A stretch of DNA of 64,000 bases from the NCBI GenBank assembly GCA_902799745.1, contig CADCBQ010000008.1:1-64000 (forward strand), read 5' to 3'. This DNA is from Fibrobacter succinogenes. GTDB lineage: Bacteria; Fibrobacterota; Fibrobacteria; Fibrobacterales; Fibrobacteraceae. This document shows, piece after piece, positions 8,494-17,490 of this stretch. A program made the position numbers and the translations under genes. The notes under the pieces are model-generated. The model was not told the origin of the DNA. It worked only from the letters and a program-made list of their open reading frames with translations, and made no database searches. The number at the start of each line of letters is the position of its first letter. Positions within the stretch are counted from its first letter, which is position 1.

Positions 8494-9597
8494 ATGACTG
8501 AAAACAAAAGGAATTATGGCATTGATTTATTGCGCATTGTTTCGATGCAGATGATCGTCATGCTCCATGTCCTGGGGGCCGGCGGAATTTTAGGACATGT
8601 TCCCTACGGCACGCCGAATTACTATGCGGCATGGGGACTTGAAAACCTGATTCTTTGTGCGGTCAACTGTTATGCACTGATTTCGGGTTACGTGGGAATC
8701 TATTCGACTTTCAAGCTTAAAAATATTGTGGCGCTTTGGTTCCAGGTGGAATTCTATTCTTTGGGCATTGCGCTGTTGCTGTATTTCTTGTGCCCGGGTG
8801 TATTCGGTGTTGGCGATATTTTAAAGTCGGGACTTCCGGTTCTTTTTGAGCGGTACTGGTATTTCTCGGCGTATTTCCTGATGTTCTTCTTTATGCCGTT
8901 TATGCAGCGCTTTGTGCTTGGTGTTTCTAAAGAGACTGTGGTGAAGTTCCTTGCGATTGTGTTTGTGCTGCTTTCGATTTTGCCGACACTTGTCGATAGT
9001 GATGTTTTCTATACGATGAACGGTTATAGCGCCTTGTGGCTAATCGTGATGTACATTCTCGGGGCGGCGATTCGCCATCATGGGTTGTTGCAGAATAGGC
9101 GTGTCCGCTTTTATGCGGTTGTTTTCGGTGGGGCAATTGCATGCAACTGGATTGTGAAATTTGGACTCGCTTATTTGTCGGTTCGCTTGACAGGTGGCGA
9201 AAATGCGCATACCAATGTGCTATTGGAATATACTTCGCCGACAATTATTGCGGCCTCGGTAATGCTTTTGATTCTGTTCTCTCGAATCAACCTGGGCAAG
9301 GTTGCCTTGGCTCTTGTGAAGTTCTTGTCGCCGCTTGCTTTTGGTGTGTACCTGATACACATGCAGCCGATGCTTTGGACCTTGTTTGGTGAAGCTCCTT
9401 TTGCCTACTTGGTAGAAATCCCGCTTTATAAGGCGGCGCCTTGGTTTGTAGCGATTGTCGTATCGGTCTACTTGGCCTGTTCCCTTTTGGAATGGATTCG
9501 CAGGCTACTGTTCAAGCTGCTGCATGTATCGGCGCTTGAAATCTGGATTTCGGAAAAAGCCTATTCCTTATGGAATAGCTTGCTTGCTCGCTTGTAG
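8494..9597 (+). CDS. Acyltransferase family 3 membrane protein
   Basis: 367 aa, about 10 membrane helices. The N-terminus NYGIDLLRIVSMQMIVMLHVLG has the Acyl_transf_3 pattern with the conserved Arg in helix 1 and His in MLHV; a further helix ends in VYLIHMQPMLW, the usual histidine-containing C-terminal motif. Such enzymes O-acetylate or succinylate surface sugars. The frame is open further upstream, but that part is antisense to the GT2 gene; ATG 8494 gives the normal family N-terminus. The 3' end overlaps the next gene on the opposite strand by 37 nt. Confidence 0.85.
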   Translation: MTENKRNYGIDLLRIVSMQMIVMLHVLGAGGILGHVPYGTPNYYAAWGLENLILCAVNCYALISGYVGIYSTFKLKNIVALWFQVEFYSLGIALLLYFLCPGVFGVGDILKSGLPVLFERYWYFSAYFLMFFFMPFMQRFVLGVSKETVVKFLAIVFVLLSILPTLVDSDVFYTMNGYSALWLIVMYILGAAIRHHGLLQNRRVRFYAVVFGGAIACNWIVKFGLAYLSVRLTGGENAHTNVLLEYTSPTIIAASVMLLILFSRINLGKVALALVKFLSPLAFGVYLIHMQPMLWTLFGEAPFAYLVEIPLYKAAPWFVAIVVSVYLACSLLEWIRRLLFKLLHVSALEIWISEKAYSLWNSLLARL

Positions 9598-10544
9598 AGC
9601 ATGTTTGCGAGGGGGAGCGCTATAACGCAGGCGATTGTATAGAGCGCGACCTTTAATTCTGAGGATGCCTCGGGCCATATTCTTTTAACGATAATTGAGG
9701 CGCATACTATTACGAGCCAGTGCAACACGTAATAGGTCATGGAATCTTTGCCGATAACCTGCAGCCTTATTTTTTCGAGCGGGCGGATTCTTGCGATATG
9801 GTCGAGGATAACGATGCCTGCAAGAGATGCCGGGAGCCACAAGAGATAGGTGCCGCTAAAGATTTGGTGGAGGTGCATGTCGACTTGGGGAAAGTCGACG
9901 GCATAAACGGCGATGAATGTCACGATGGCGGCAATCAGGATTGGAAGCTTGAATTGCTTGTCTTTTAAGAAATGGCCTGCCGCAAGGAAAAATAGACCTG
10001 CAAATACATTTCCGAAATAATGGGGCAAGTTTAGGGAAACTTGCATCAGGATGCATGCGACAATAAGGCCGATGATGGCGATAATGTAGTCAGGCAGTTT
10101 TTTGAAGAGGATGTTGAAAATAATTCTTGCGAAAAAGAGGCTGAACAGGAACCAAAGCGGAGGGTTACTTTCAAGGGCGCCTCCCATAAGTAGGGCGTGC
10201 AGGTTATCTTGAATAAAGCCGGATGTCGTAAAGCCTTCGTGACTCATTTTGGCGGCGTATTCGATACATGCTCCGCAGAATGAAAATAGGGCGAAGGGAA
10301 TCAGGAGCCTTTTTGCCGAAGCCTTGATTTCGACAAGGGTGGGCTTTTCGCGAAAGAACATTCCGGCCTTAAAGAAAAACCAGGGCATCATGAAGAATAT
10401 CAGGCTGCACCAAAAAGAGTACAGGGTTTGTTGCCCTTGCCATAGTCCCGCATGTTGCGTGATGTGGCCGAATACCATATGGATAATCAGAAAACCGCAG
10501 GCGATATCGGGGTAGAGTTGTCTTTTGGTCGGTGTGATTTCCAT
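9561..10544 (-). CDS. Acyltransferase family 3 membrane protein (second copy)
   Basis: 327 aa, about 10 membrane helices, starting TKRQLYPDIACGFLIIHMVFGHI (family Asp and His in helix 1) with MPWFFFKAGMFF and TYYVLHWLVI as further family-type stretches. Probably another surface-polysaccharide O-acyltransferase. It is not closely similar to the acyltransferase it faces, so it is not a recent duplicate. Convergent overlap of 37 nt with that gene. Confidence 0.82.
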   Translation of the reverse strand: MEITPTKRQLYPDIACGFLIIHMVFGHITQHAGLWQGQQTLYSFWCSLIFFMMPWFFFKAGMFFREKPTLVEIKASAKRLLIPFALFSFCGACIEYAAKMSHEGFTTSGFIQDNLHALLMGGALESNPPLWFLFSLFFARIIFNILFKKLPDYIIAIIGLIVACILMQVSLNLPHYFGNVFAGLFFLAAGHFLKDKQFKLPILIAAIVTFIAVYAVDFPQVDMHLHQIFSGTYLLWLPASLAGIVILDHIARIRPLEKIRLQVIGKDSMTYYVLHWLVIVCASIIVKRIWPEASSELKVALYTIACVIALPLANMLYKRASKLFHKE

Positions 10545-10651
10545 AACTTAAAATTAGCATCTTTCTTTTACAAAAACGCCGTTCCTAACGATAAATAAGG
10601 TGAATGGAGATATCGGTAAATGAAAAATTTTGTATCTTTGGGTGCAAAATC

Positions 10652-10730
10652 GCGAGAGTGGCGGAATTGGCAGACGCACCAGACTTAGGATCTGGCACTT
10701 CGGTGTGAGGGTTCGACTCCCTCCTTCAAT
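10652..10730 (+). tRNA. tRNA-Leu, anticodon UAG, with a defective 3' acceptor strand
   Basis: The 5' acceptor strand GCGAGAG (10652-10658), D arm, anticodon stem CCAGA/TCTGG with loop CTTAGGA (anticodon TAG), a long type-II variable arm (CAC-TTCG-GTG) and a perfect T arm (GAGGG 10707-10711, CCCTC 10719-10723) are all present. The seven bases after the T stem read CTTCAAT: only two Watson-Crick and two G-U pairs form with the 5' strand, and no CCA follows. Leu tRNAs normally have CTCTCGC here. Either the 3' end has been deleted or the gene is a tRNA pseudogene. Identity is certain, function doubtful. Confidence 0.75.
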
Positions 10731-10758
10731 ACTTTTTAACCGACTCTCGGAGTTCATC

Positions 10759-12018
10759 ATGAGCGTAGAAATCAAAGAAACAAGCGCAACCGTGCGCACC
10801 CTCGAAATCACCATCCCGCAGGCAGACCTCACTGCTCCCTTCGAAAAGAAGCTGGGCCAGTACAAGAAGCAGGTGTCCATGAAGGGTTTCCGCCAGGGCA
10901 TGGTGCCGAAGGCAATGATCCTGAAGCAGTTTGGCGGCGCTATCCGTCAGGAAGCCGTGGACGAAGTCGTGAACAAGCTCGTTCAGGACGCTCTCAAGAA
11001 CGCAAACATTATCCCCGTTGGCTCGATGAAGGTCGTGGATTTCAAGGACGACAAGGAAAACGACATCGCACTTAAGGTGGAAGTCGAAATGGATCCGGAA
11101 ATCGACATCAAGGGTTACGCTGACTTAGGAATCACCGTTCCTGAAACGGCTGTGCACGAAGAAGAAGTCAAGGAAGAATATGACCGCTTGATCCAGATGT
11201 GGAGCAAGGACGAACATGTGGATCGCGCTGCCGCCAAGGGCGACGTCGTGGTGGGTAACTACCTCGAAGTGGTGATTGACGGCGAAAAGCAGGAACTCCC
11301 GGAAAACAAGGAATTCCGTAGCCTCCTCGGCCAGTCCGCTTCTCCGGGATTCGACGAAGGCCTCACCGGTGCAACTGCTGGTGAAACCAAGGAAATCAAC
11401 TTCAAGTACCCGGATGACCACAAGGATGAACGCTATCGCGGCAAGACCGCTCAGTTCAAGGTGGAAATCACCGACGTGCGCGCTATTGTTCCGCCGACCA
11501 TGGACGAAGAATTCTGCAAGCAGATTGGCGTGAAGGACGTCGAAGAATTGAAGCAGAACCTCGCCGAAGGCCTCGCTAACCAGAAGCAGGACGCCGCCAA
11601 GAACAAGGCTATCAACGAAGCTCTCGACAAGATTATCGAAGCCAACCCGTTCGAAGTGCCGAAGGCTCGCGTCTATGACCTCATCAAGTGGACGCTGAAC
11701 CGCAACGCCCAGAGCGAAAAGGATGTGGTGGAACCGACCGAAGAACAGCTGAACGGCCTTACTCCGGAAGCAATCCGCGAAATCAAGAAGCACCGCATTC
11801 TCGACTTTATTGCAACTAAAGAAAAGATCAAGCCGTCGCAGGCTAACGTTGATGAACGTCTGAAGCAGATGGCCGCCGCCTACCATGTGGACTTTGAAAC
11901 CCTCAAGGGCCACTTCCGTCAGTCCGGCCGCATCAACCAGCTCCGCGATGAACTCCGTGTTCAGATGGCTGCCGACTTCATCGTCGGTATCCGCCCGGCT
12001 GCTGAAGAAAACAAGTAA
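10759..12018 (+). CDS. tig: Trigger factor, ribosome-associated chaperone/prolyl isomerase
   Basis: 419 aa, start ATG 10759 with GGAG 10749-10752. N-terminal ribosome-binding domain contains GFRQGMVPKAMI (the GFRxGxxP motif that docks on L23), the FKBP-type domain lies about 155-245 (KGDVVVGNYLEVV, SPGFDEGLTGATAGE), and the helical C-terminal arms follow. It shields nascent chains at the exit tunnel. Usual partner order tig-clpP-clpX is kept, with 12 nt to clpP. The frame is open 43 codons upstream, but that stretch is the tRNA gene and is not coding. Confidence 0.96.
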   Translation: MSVEIKETSATVRTLEITIPQADLTAPFEKKLGQYKKQVSMKGFRQGMVPKAMILKQFGGAIRQEAVDEVVNKLVQDALKNANIIPVGSMKVVDFKDDKENDIALKVEVEMDPEIDIKGYADLGITVPETAVHEEEVKEEYDRLIQMWSKDEHVDRAAAKGDVVVGNYLEVVIDGEKQELPENKEFRSLLGQSASPGFDEGLTGATAGETKEINFKYPDDHKDERYRGKTAQFKVEITDVRAIVPPTMDEEFCKQIGVKDVEELKQNLAEGLANQKQDAAKNKAINEALDKIIEANPFEVPKARVYDLIKWTLNRNAQSEKDVVEPTEEQLNGLTPEAIREIKKHRILDFIATKEKIKPSQANVDERLKQMAAAYHVDFETLKGHFRQSGRINQLRDELRVQMAADFIVGIRPAAEENK

Positions 12019-12030
12019 GAGGTAAACTGA

Positions 12031-12614
12031 ATGATCATCCCTACCGTCATTGAGACCACCGGACGCGGTGAACGCGCCTACGATATCTACTCCCGTCTCC
12101 TCAAGGAACGCATTATCTTCTTGGGCACGCCGATTAACGACGAAGTGGCGAACAACGTCATGGCCCAGCTGATTTTCCTTGAATACGAGAATCCGGAAAA
12201 GGATATCACGCTGTACATCAACAGCCCGGGTGGTTACGTTTCGGCAGGGCTTGCCATTTACGACACCATGCAGCATGTTCGCCCGAAACCATTTGCATTG
12301 GTAACTGCGCTTCGATGGCTGCAGTGTTACTTGCGGCAGGTACCAAGGGCAAGCGTTACGCGCTCCCGCACTCCCGCATTATGCTTCACCAGCCGTCTGG
12401 CGCTGCTACCGGTCAGTCGACCGACATCCAGATTACCGCAAAAGAAATCGTGCGCACCAAGGAAACCTTGGCCGAAATCGTTGCAAAGCATACCGGCAAG
12501 TCGATTGACGAAGTCCGCGAAAAGACTGATCGCGATTTCTACATGGGCCCAGAAGAAGCAAAGGCCTTCGGTGTCATCGATGAAATCTTTGTTCCGCGTA
12601 AAGAGGGAATTTAA
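12031..12614 (+). pseudogene. clpP: ATP-dependent Clp protease proteolytic subunit, frameshifted
   Basis: Frame 1 encodes the N-terminal half ([47 protein letters not shown]) to about 12285; the rest lies in another frame from about 12291: [56 protein letters not shown]. Catalytic Ser (ASM), His (LHQP) and Asp (DRDF) codons are all intact but not joined. Compared with the family pattern RPxVSTIC, about 7 nt are missing at the junction. The stop overlaps the clpX start (TAATG). If real, this cell lacks this ClpP; a sequencing or assembly indel would also explain it. No slippery sequence supports programmed frameshifting. Confidence 0.85.
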
Positions 12615-13927
12615 TGTATCGTAGCGGGAAAAATCACCCGACGGTTACGTGTAGTTTTTGCGGCAAGCCCGCAGAACGCGTCGAAAAGATGATTACGGGC
12701 GCAGGCGTACAGATTTGTAGCGACTGCGTTGCCATGTGTCACCGCATTATCGAAGAAGACCGCATGCGCGCGAAGCAGGAATCTGCCGCTGCCGAGGCTT
12801 CCTCGAAACCGCTCCCGCTCCCGACTGAAATCAAGGCGCACCTGGACGAATACGTAATCGGCCAGGACCAGGCAAAGACTGCCCTTTCTGTGGCGGTGTA
12901 CAACCACTACAAGCGCCTGCGTTACAAGCAGGCTCACCCCGATGCGCAAGAAGTCGAAAAGTCGAACTTGCTCCTGGTGGGTCCGACTGGTTCGGGTAAG
13001 ACGCTTTTGGCACAGACCATGGCGCGCTTCCTGGACGTTCCCTTTACTATTGCCGACGCTACCGTGCTGACTGAAGCCGGTTACGTGGGCGAAGACGTGG
13101 ATAGCATCATTGTGCGCCTGTTGCAGGCTGCCGATTACGATGTGGCCCGCGCCGAACGCGGTATCATCTTTATCGATGAAATTGATAAAATTGCCCGTAA
13201 GACTGCCAACCCCTCCATTACTCGCGACGTGAGTGGCGAAGGCGTGCAGCAGGGTCTTTTGAAGCTTTTGGAAGGTACTGTGGCTGCCGTGCCGCCGAAG
13301 GGTGGCCGTAAGCACCCCGAACAGCCTCTTGTGCAGGTGAATACCAAGAATATCCTGTTCATTTGCGGTGGCGCCTTCGAAACTCTCGACAAGATTATTT
13401 CTCGCCGCGTGAATACGGGTGGCATGGGCTTTGGCGCCGATATCCGCAGCGCCGAAGAAAACTCGCTCAGCGAACTCTTCAAGCTCCTGGAACCCGATGA
13501 CCTGATTCAGTTCGGTCTCATTCCCGAAATTGTGGGCCGCTTGCCTGTAGCCGTAGCCCTTGAAGAACTCGACGAGGCTGCGCTCCTGAATATTCTGACC
13601 CAGCCGAAGAACGCCCTTGTAAAGCAGTACAAGAGCCTGTTCGAAATGGACGGTATTGAGCTGAAGTTCGAAGATGATGCTCTCAAGGAAATTGTCCGCG
13701 AAACGATGGTCCGCAAGACAGGTGCTCGCGGGCTCCGCTCCGTGATGGAAAAGACCTTGCAGAAGGCCATGTTCGAAATGCCGGGTTCCGGCAACAAGGA
13801 ATTCGTGGTGACCGCCGAAATCGTGAAAAACGGTCTCAAGGCCCCCGAAAAGAAGTCGGTCGATAAGACGGTTGCTCTCAATACTGGCGCCGAAACGACA
13901 AAGAAGGCCCGCAAGAAAGTATCGTAA
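12614..13927 (+). CDS. clpX: ATP-dependent Clp protease ATP-binding subunit ClpX
   Basis: 437 aa. Zinc-binding domain with C13, C16, C35, C38 (CSFCGKP...CSDC), Walker A GPTGSGKT (123-130), Walker [11 protein letters not shown], pore-loop-1 type GYVGEDV, and the RKH loop GRKHPEQP. ClpX unfolds tagged substrates and feeds them to ClpP. Start ATG 12614 shares one base with the clpP stop, so translation is coupled. The gene is intact, in contrast to clpP. Confidence 0.97.
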   Translation: MYRSGKNHPTVTCSFCGKPAERVEKMITGAGVQICSDCVAMCHRIIEEDRMRAKQESAAAEASSKPLPLPTEIKAHLDEYVIGQDQAKTALSVAVYNHYKRLRYKQAHPDAQEVEKSNLLLVGPTGSGKTLLAQTMARFLDVPFTIADATVLTEAGYVGEDVDSIIVRLLQAADYDVARAERGIIFIDEIDKIARKTANPSITRDVSGEGVQQGLLKLLEGTVAAVPPKGGRKHPEQPLVQVNTKNILFICGGAFETLDKIISRRVNTGGMGFGADIRSAEENSLSELFKLLEPDDLIQFGLIPEIVGRLPVAVALEELDEAALLNILTQPKNALVKQYKSLFEMDGIELKFEDDALKEIVRETMVRKTGARGLRSVMEKTLQKAMFEMPGSGNKEFVVTAEIVKNGLKAPEKKSVDKTVALNTGAETTKKARKKVS

Positions 13928-13947
13928 TCGAGAATTTCTGGAAAATT

Positions 13948-13985
13948 TAAACAGCTGTCGCACAAAATGCGGCAGCTGTTTTTAA
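13948..13985 (+). terminator. Terminator of tig-clpP-clpX
   Basis: ACAGCTGTCGC pairs with GCGGCAGCTGT (one G-U) and is followed by TTTTTAA. It starts about 20 nt after the clpX stop. Confidence 0.88.
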
Positions 13986-14001
13986 TTGCGCTGGTGAAGG
14001 A

Positions 14002-14994
14002 TTATTTCTTCTTTTTCTTTTTGGCCTTGCGAATTGTATCGACGGCGGCTTTCAATTCATCTTTCTTGGCCTGTTCTTCTTCCGGCGTAGGCTTTGTTTC
14101 TTCCAAAAGGCGGTCGGCCCATTCGTCCCAGAAACGGCAGCGTTCGCCTTCGAGTTTCATCTTGGCGAATTTTACCGGTTCGGTTTCGACGGCAAGCGTC
14201 ACGACCGATTCTTTGTAGGCCTGCGGAAGGCCTGCCACGTGCGCCATGCGCTGCTTGAGTTCGGCTACGGTGGCATCTAGAATATCGACTTCGAAACGGC
14301 GCTCGATATAGCGGCGGGTAATGAACCCGAGTGCCATAAAGTAGTCGCCTTGGTTCCCTTCGGCAAGGTAATTCTTCTGGCGGAGTTCCTTGAGGGCAAG
14401 CACCGCTTCTTCGTACGGCGGGAGCCTGGGGGCCTCACCACGCTTCGCAAACTTTTTATGCAGGAACCAGCCGAGGAACACGAGGAGGGCGACGCCAATC
14501 ACAATCAGCACAATGTAGAGCCACTGCGGGAGGCGCGGATCGTCGAGCGGGTCTTCGACTTCAATAATGTCTTCTTCTTCGCCGGTGGTACGGGTAGAAA
14601 CTTTGACGGCTACGGGGTCGGTGCTTGTCTTGACAGTGTCGTTACCGACGATGGCACTCACTTGCTGCGGGGCGATCAGAAAGTCGCCGCTCACGAAGGT
14701 GTTGAGCGTTGCAAGCCAGGTGAATTTGGCAGTGCCTTTGGGCATGCCTTCGGTCACCTTTTCGTTCTTCATTTCCTTGACTTCGAAACTGCCGAGATTT
14801 CCGACGAAGCTCGGCAAGTCAACGATTGCGTTTTCGGGGGCCACGACCTGGATTTCGTAATTGAACATGTCGCCCACGAACACCTGGGCGTTATCGACGT
14901 TCGCCTTGACCGATACGTCGAAGGCGAGGGCGCTTGTGGCACAAAATGCGATTGCGGTAAAAAGAATTGCGAGAGAGCTATAAATTCGAGACAT
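14002..14994 (-). CDS. BatD-like membrane protein
   Basis: 330 aa. Signal peptide about 1-24 (ending SALA), a periplasmic beta-rich BatD-type region (25-150: VSVKANVDNAQVFVGDMFNYEIQV), a transmembrane helix about 158-178, and a cytoplasmic helical part with RQKNYLAEGNQGDYFMALGFITRRYIERRF, resembling DUF4381/BatD C-terminal regions; the end is poly-Lys. BatD belongs to the Bat/MoxR group linked to envelope stress and oxygen tolerance. Here it is alone; DUF58 and BatC-type genes occur elsewhere in the window. Promoter-like sequence lies at 15014-15043. Confidence 0.7.
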   Translation of the reverse strand: MSRIYSSLAILFTAIAFCATSALAFDVSVKANVDNAQVFVGDMFNYEIQVVAPENAIVDLPSFVGNLGSFEVKEMKNEKVTEGMPKGTAKFTWLATLNTFVSGDFLIAPQQVSAIVGNDTVKTSTDPVAVKVSTRTTGEEEDIIEVEDPLDDPRLPQWLYIVLIVIGVALLVFLGWFLHKKFAKRGEAPRLPPYEEAVLALKELRQKNYLAEGNQGDYFMALGFITRRYIERRFEVDILDATVAELKQRMAHVAGLPQAYKESVVTLAVETEPVKFAKMKLEGERCRFWDEWADRLLEETKPTPEEEQAKKDELKAAVDTIRKAKKKKKK

Positions 14995-15013
14995 ATAAAC
15001 CTCAGTGCAAAAG

Positions 15014-15043
15014 AATATACAAATTTTGGGGTGTGCAGGGCAA
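15014..15043 (-). promoter_or_regulatory. Candidate promoter of the BatD-like gene
   Basis: Read on the minus strand: TTGCCC (15043-15038), 18-nt spacer, TATATT (15019-15014), about 20 nt before ATG 14994. The -10 context TTTGTATATTC recurs before several other genes in the window. Confidence 0.45.
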
Positions 15044-15079
15044 CTTTGGCGGGCTGATTATCTATATTCCCAAAGGCTT

Positions 15080-16090
15080 ATGCTTTGGCGAAAAATATGC
15101 AAGTCGATGTTTGTTGCGGTGCTGTTTGGCGTCGTGTTCGCTGTTGCAGATGAACCTGCCGATAGCCCTGCGGTCAAGACAGATTCCGTTGCGGTGGCCG
15201 ATAGCACAGGGCTCAAGACTTCGCGCGAGGGCACGCTTTCGATAGTCTCTCTTTTGCTGCCGCACAATTCGCTCAAGAATTCAGAGACTTTACACAATTG
15301 GCCTTTTTTTGCGTTTGCGGTGCCTGCGTACATGTACCATTTTAAGGTGCAGCAGGATTTTGGCAAGTTGCTGAGTTTTAAGGGCTTGGCTTCGGGCGAT
15401 GTGAACTTTGCGGGGGTTGGCGTAAAGCTTGATGCCGCAATTGAGTTGATGCACTTGCTGGAACTGGGCGCCGAGGCGAATACAGGTACCGCGCTGAACT
15501 ACGGTCGCACGGCAACTTTTATGGGTGTTTACCGGCCCGAAAAACGAAAGTACAGGCGCGATATTATGTTCACGGAATACGCATACGGCATGCGTTACCA
15601 TACGGCGCTCACTATACCGTTGCTTGCGTTTTTGCCCAAGAGCGACTGGACCAAGATTATTCTGAAGGGAACTGCGGAACTCAAGTATTCTGCATATACG
15701 GGCGCCGAAGATAAAGAGGTGTGGAAGGCCGGCAACGAAAACATGGTGAACGGCTTTAAGTACAAATATGGCGGTACGCTGATTTACATGATGCCGTTCA
15801 AGCGCGTGCCTATGGCGATGCTTGCAGTGAATGCGAGCGGCTTCAAGCACGAATATGATTTTGACAAGGCGTACAAGGATTACAATCCGGGCTTTGTAAC
15901 GGTGAGTATAACTCCGATGGCTTCGATCAAGGTGAGCCAAAAATGGAACGGCATGCTTATGGCATCAGTCTCGCGCGACCGCAAGTTTGAAAATCACCGT
16001 TACCCGACAACCGAAGAATTGTTGCAAAAGCAGGTGGGGAGCGAATGGGATTTGCGTACGGTCATGTTTATTATGAGCCGGAAATTCTAG
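15080..16090 (+). CDS. Predicted outer-membrane/secreted protein of unknown function
   Basis: 336 aa from ATG 15080 (ATG 15107 is an alternative). A signal peptide (MFVAVLFGVVFAVA) is followed by an Asp/Ser/Thr-rich linker (ADSPAVKTDSVAVADS) and alternating hydrophobic/aromatic strands ending in MFIMSRKF, a terminal Phe as in many beta-barrels. No family recognised. The open frame upstream of 15080 lacks a signal-peptide-like start, so it was not used. TATATT at 15063-15068 may be its -10 box. Confidence 0.6.
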   Translation: MLWRKICKSMFVAVLFGVVFAVADEPADSPAVKTDSVAVADSTGLKTSREGTLSIVSLLLPHNSLKNSETLHNWPFFAFAVPAYMYHFKVQQDFGKLLSFKGLASGDVNFAGVGVKLDAAIELMHLLELGAEANTGTALNYGRTATFMGVYRPEKRKYRRDIMFTEYAYGMRYHTALTIPLLAFLPKSDWTKIILKGTAELKYSAYTGAEDKEVWKAGNENMVNGFKYKYGGTLIYMMPFKRVPMAMLAVNASGFKHEYDFDKAYKDYNPGFVTVSITPMASIKVSQKWNGMLMASVSRDRKFENHRYPTTEELLQKQVGSEWDLRTVMFIMSRKF

Positions 16091-16141
16091 ATTTTGTTCC
16101 ACAAAATGGAAATGCCCGCTGTGGCGGGCATGACAGAAAAC

Positions 16142-17488
16142 ATGAATATTGCCTTAATTATCTACCTGGTGTTTTTGATTGCGATTGCGGTGCGCAGTGC
16201 GCGGCGCGTAAAGGACATTCCCGATTTTTTCGTGGCGCGCAAAGGGGCGTCGGCGAAGGCGGTAGCCGGTAGCCTTGTGGCGACGATTCTTGGCGGGTCG
16301 GCCGTGATTGGCGCCGTCGATAGCGGCGCAAAACTCGGCGGGGCCGCGAGCTGGTTCATGCTGGTGGGTGCGCTTGGTTTGTTGGCGTTGATTCCGTTTG
16401 CGGGCCGCGCCTACAGCCACGGCAAATATGCGTTGCCGGACTTGGTCGAAAACTTGTACGGCAAGGGCCCGCGGCTGGTCGCCTCTTTTGTGATTCCGGT
16501 GGCGTGGACTGGCATTGTGGCGGCGCAAATTATTGCGGCGGCCAAGCTCTTGATGACTTTTACCTCGATGGGTTATACCACGGCGGCGGTTGTGTCGTCG
16601 GCGGTGTTTACGGGTTACACGCTTGCAGGCGGCCAGGTTTCGATTTTGCGTACCGACTTTTTGCAGGCTTGCCTGATTATCGCGGGGCTCTTGTTGCTTG
16701 CGGGTTTTGCGAAGTTTGGCAGCGGCGAGCTCGGCAGTGTGGTGGCAAGCGCTACGACTAGCGTGGCGCCCAAGTTCCCGTTCAATACGAATTTCACGCC
16801 GCTTGACTTGTTCCTTTTAATTCTTACTTACGGTACCACGTATACGGCAGGCCCTGATATTTATAGCCGCATGTTCTGCGCGAAAGATGCTGCGACTGCC
16901 AAGAAGGCGATTGGCATGGCGGCATGCGTCTTGATTCCCGTTGCATTCGTGATCGGATTCCTGGCTGTTTACGGCGTGAGCCTCGCAGGGGTACAGGGTG
17001 CTCGCATTACGGCGATTGCAAATGCGGTATTGCCGCCGGCACTTTTGCCGATATTTGCACTTGCGCTTTTGAGTGTGGTGCTGAGCAGTGCCGATACAAC
17101 TCTTTTGAGCAGTTCCATCATCATTAACGGACTGTGTCGTAAACCTACGCTGCTTCAGGCTCGTGTGATTATCTTGATGAACGGCTTGCTTGCCTTGATT
17201 TTGGCACTTGTATTCACCGACATTATTGGCACGCTCTTGCTTGCGCTTGCAGTTTATGCAGGTGCGTTTACGGTGCCGATTCTGTGGGGACTTTTGGGCC
17301 TTAAGGCAAAGCCCAAGTTTGTGGGGATTGCCATTGTGGCAGGTGGAATCTTGGCGCTCGCGGGTAAACTGTGTCCGGCGTTACCGGGTTCGCTTGGCTC
17401 GCATACCGGGGATATCTTAATGATTGCAGCGTTCGTGGTGAACGCGATTATCCTTGCCCTCGGCCGTGAATCTCGTGCCGCTAAATAG
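16142..17488 (+). CDS. Sodium:solute symporter family (SSS) transporter
   Basis: About 448 aa, some 13 membrane helices. Core SSS features: a substrate-binding helix ATILGGSAVIGAVDSGAKLGG, the TLAGGQVSILRTDFLQA segment typical of the family, and TLLSSSIIINGL. It would import an unidentified solute with Na+. The start could be ATG 16130 or 16142; neither has a clear SD. ATG 16130 lies in the right arm of a perfect 8-bp hairpin (ATGCCCGC 16112-16119, GCGGGCAT 16124-16131), which looks like an intergenic repeat, so 16142 is preferred. Confidence 0.8.
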   Translation: MNIALIIYLVFLIAIAVRSARRVKDIPDFFVARKGASAKAVAGSLVATILGGSAVIGAVDSGAKLGGAASWFMLVGALGLLALIPFAGRAYSHGKYALPDLVENLYGKGPRLVASFVIPVAWTGIVAAQIIAAAKLLMTFTSMGYTTAAVVSSAVFTGYTLAGGQVSILRTDFLQACLIIAGLLLLAGFAKFGSGELGSVVASATTSVAPKFPFNTNFTPLDLFLLILTYGTTYTAGPDIYSRMFCAKDAATAKKAIGMAACVLIPVAFVIGFLAVYGVSLAGVQGARITAIANAVLPPALLPIFALALLSVVLSSADTTLLSSSIIINGLCRKPTLLQARVIILMNGLLALILALVFTDIIGTLLLALAVYAGAFTVPILWGLLGLKAKPKFVGIAIVAGGILALAGKLCPALPGSLGSHTGDILMIAAFVVNAIILALGRESRAAK

Positions 17489-17490
17489 GC

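Noticed and set aside
10724..10750. Intron or permuted 3' end in the tRNA-Leu gene
   Set aside because: CTCTCGG 20 nt downstream could be chance because the tig SD (GGAG) lies there, no group I/II or bulge-helix-bulge features are visible, and a small deletion is simpler.
10630..10758. N-terminal extension of the tig reading frame (ESGGIGRRTRLRIW...GVRVRLPP)
   Set aside because: This peptide is the well-known false translation of a tRNA-Leu gene; the tRNA arms are clear and tig has its own SD and ATG at 10759.
12280..12300. Programmed ribosomal frameshift in clpP
   Set aside because: No slippery heptamer, stop-codon context or downstream structure, and conserved residues are missing at the junction, which points to an indel.
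12611..13963. 450-codon open frame antisense to clpX
   Set aside because: Long antisense frames are common here because of the codon bias of the sense gene; it has no SD or known motifs, while clpX is certain.
16112..16131. Hairpin before the symporter gene as a terminator
   Set aside because: The ATGCCCGC/GCGGGCAT stem has no T-run and includes a possible start codon; it looks like a repeat fragment rather than a terminator.
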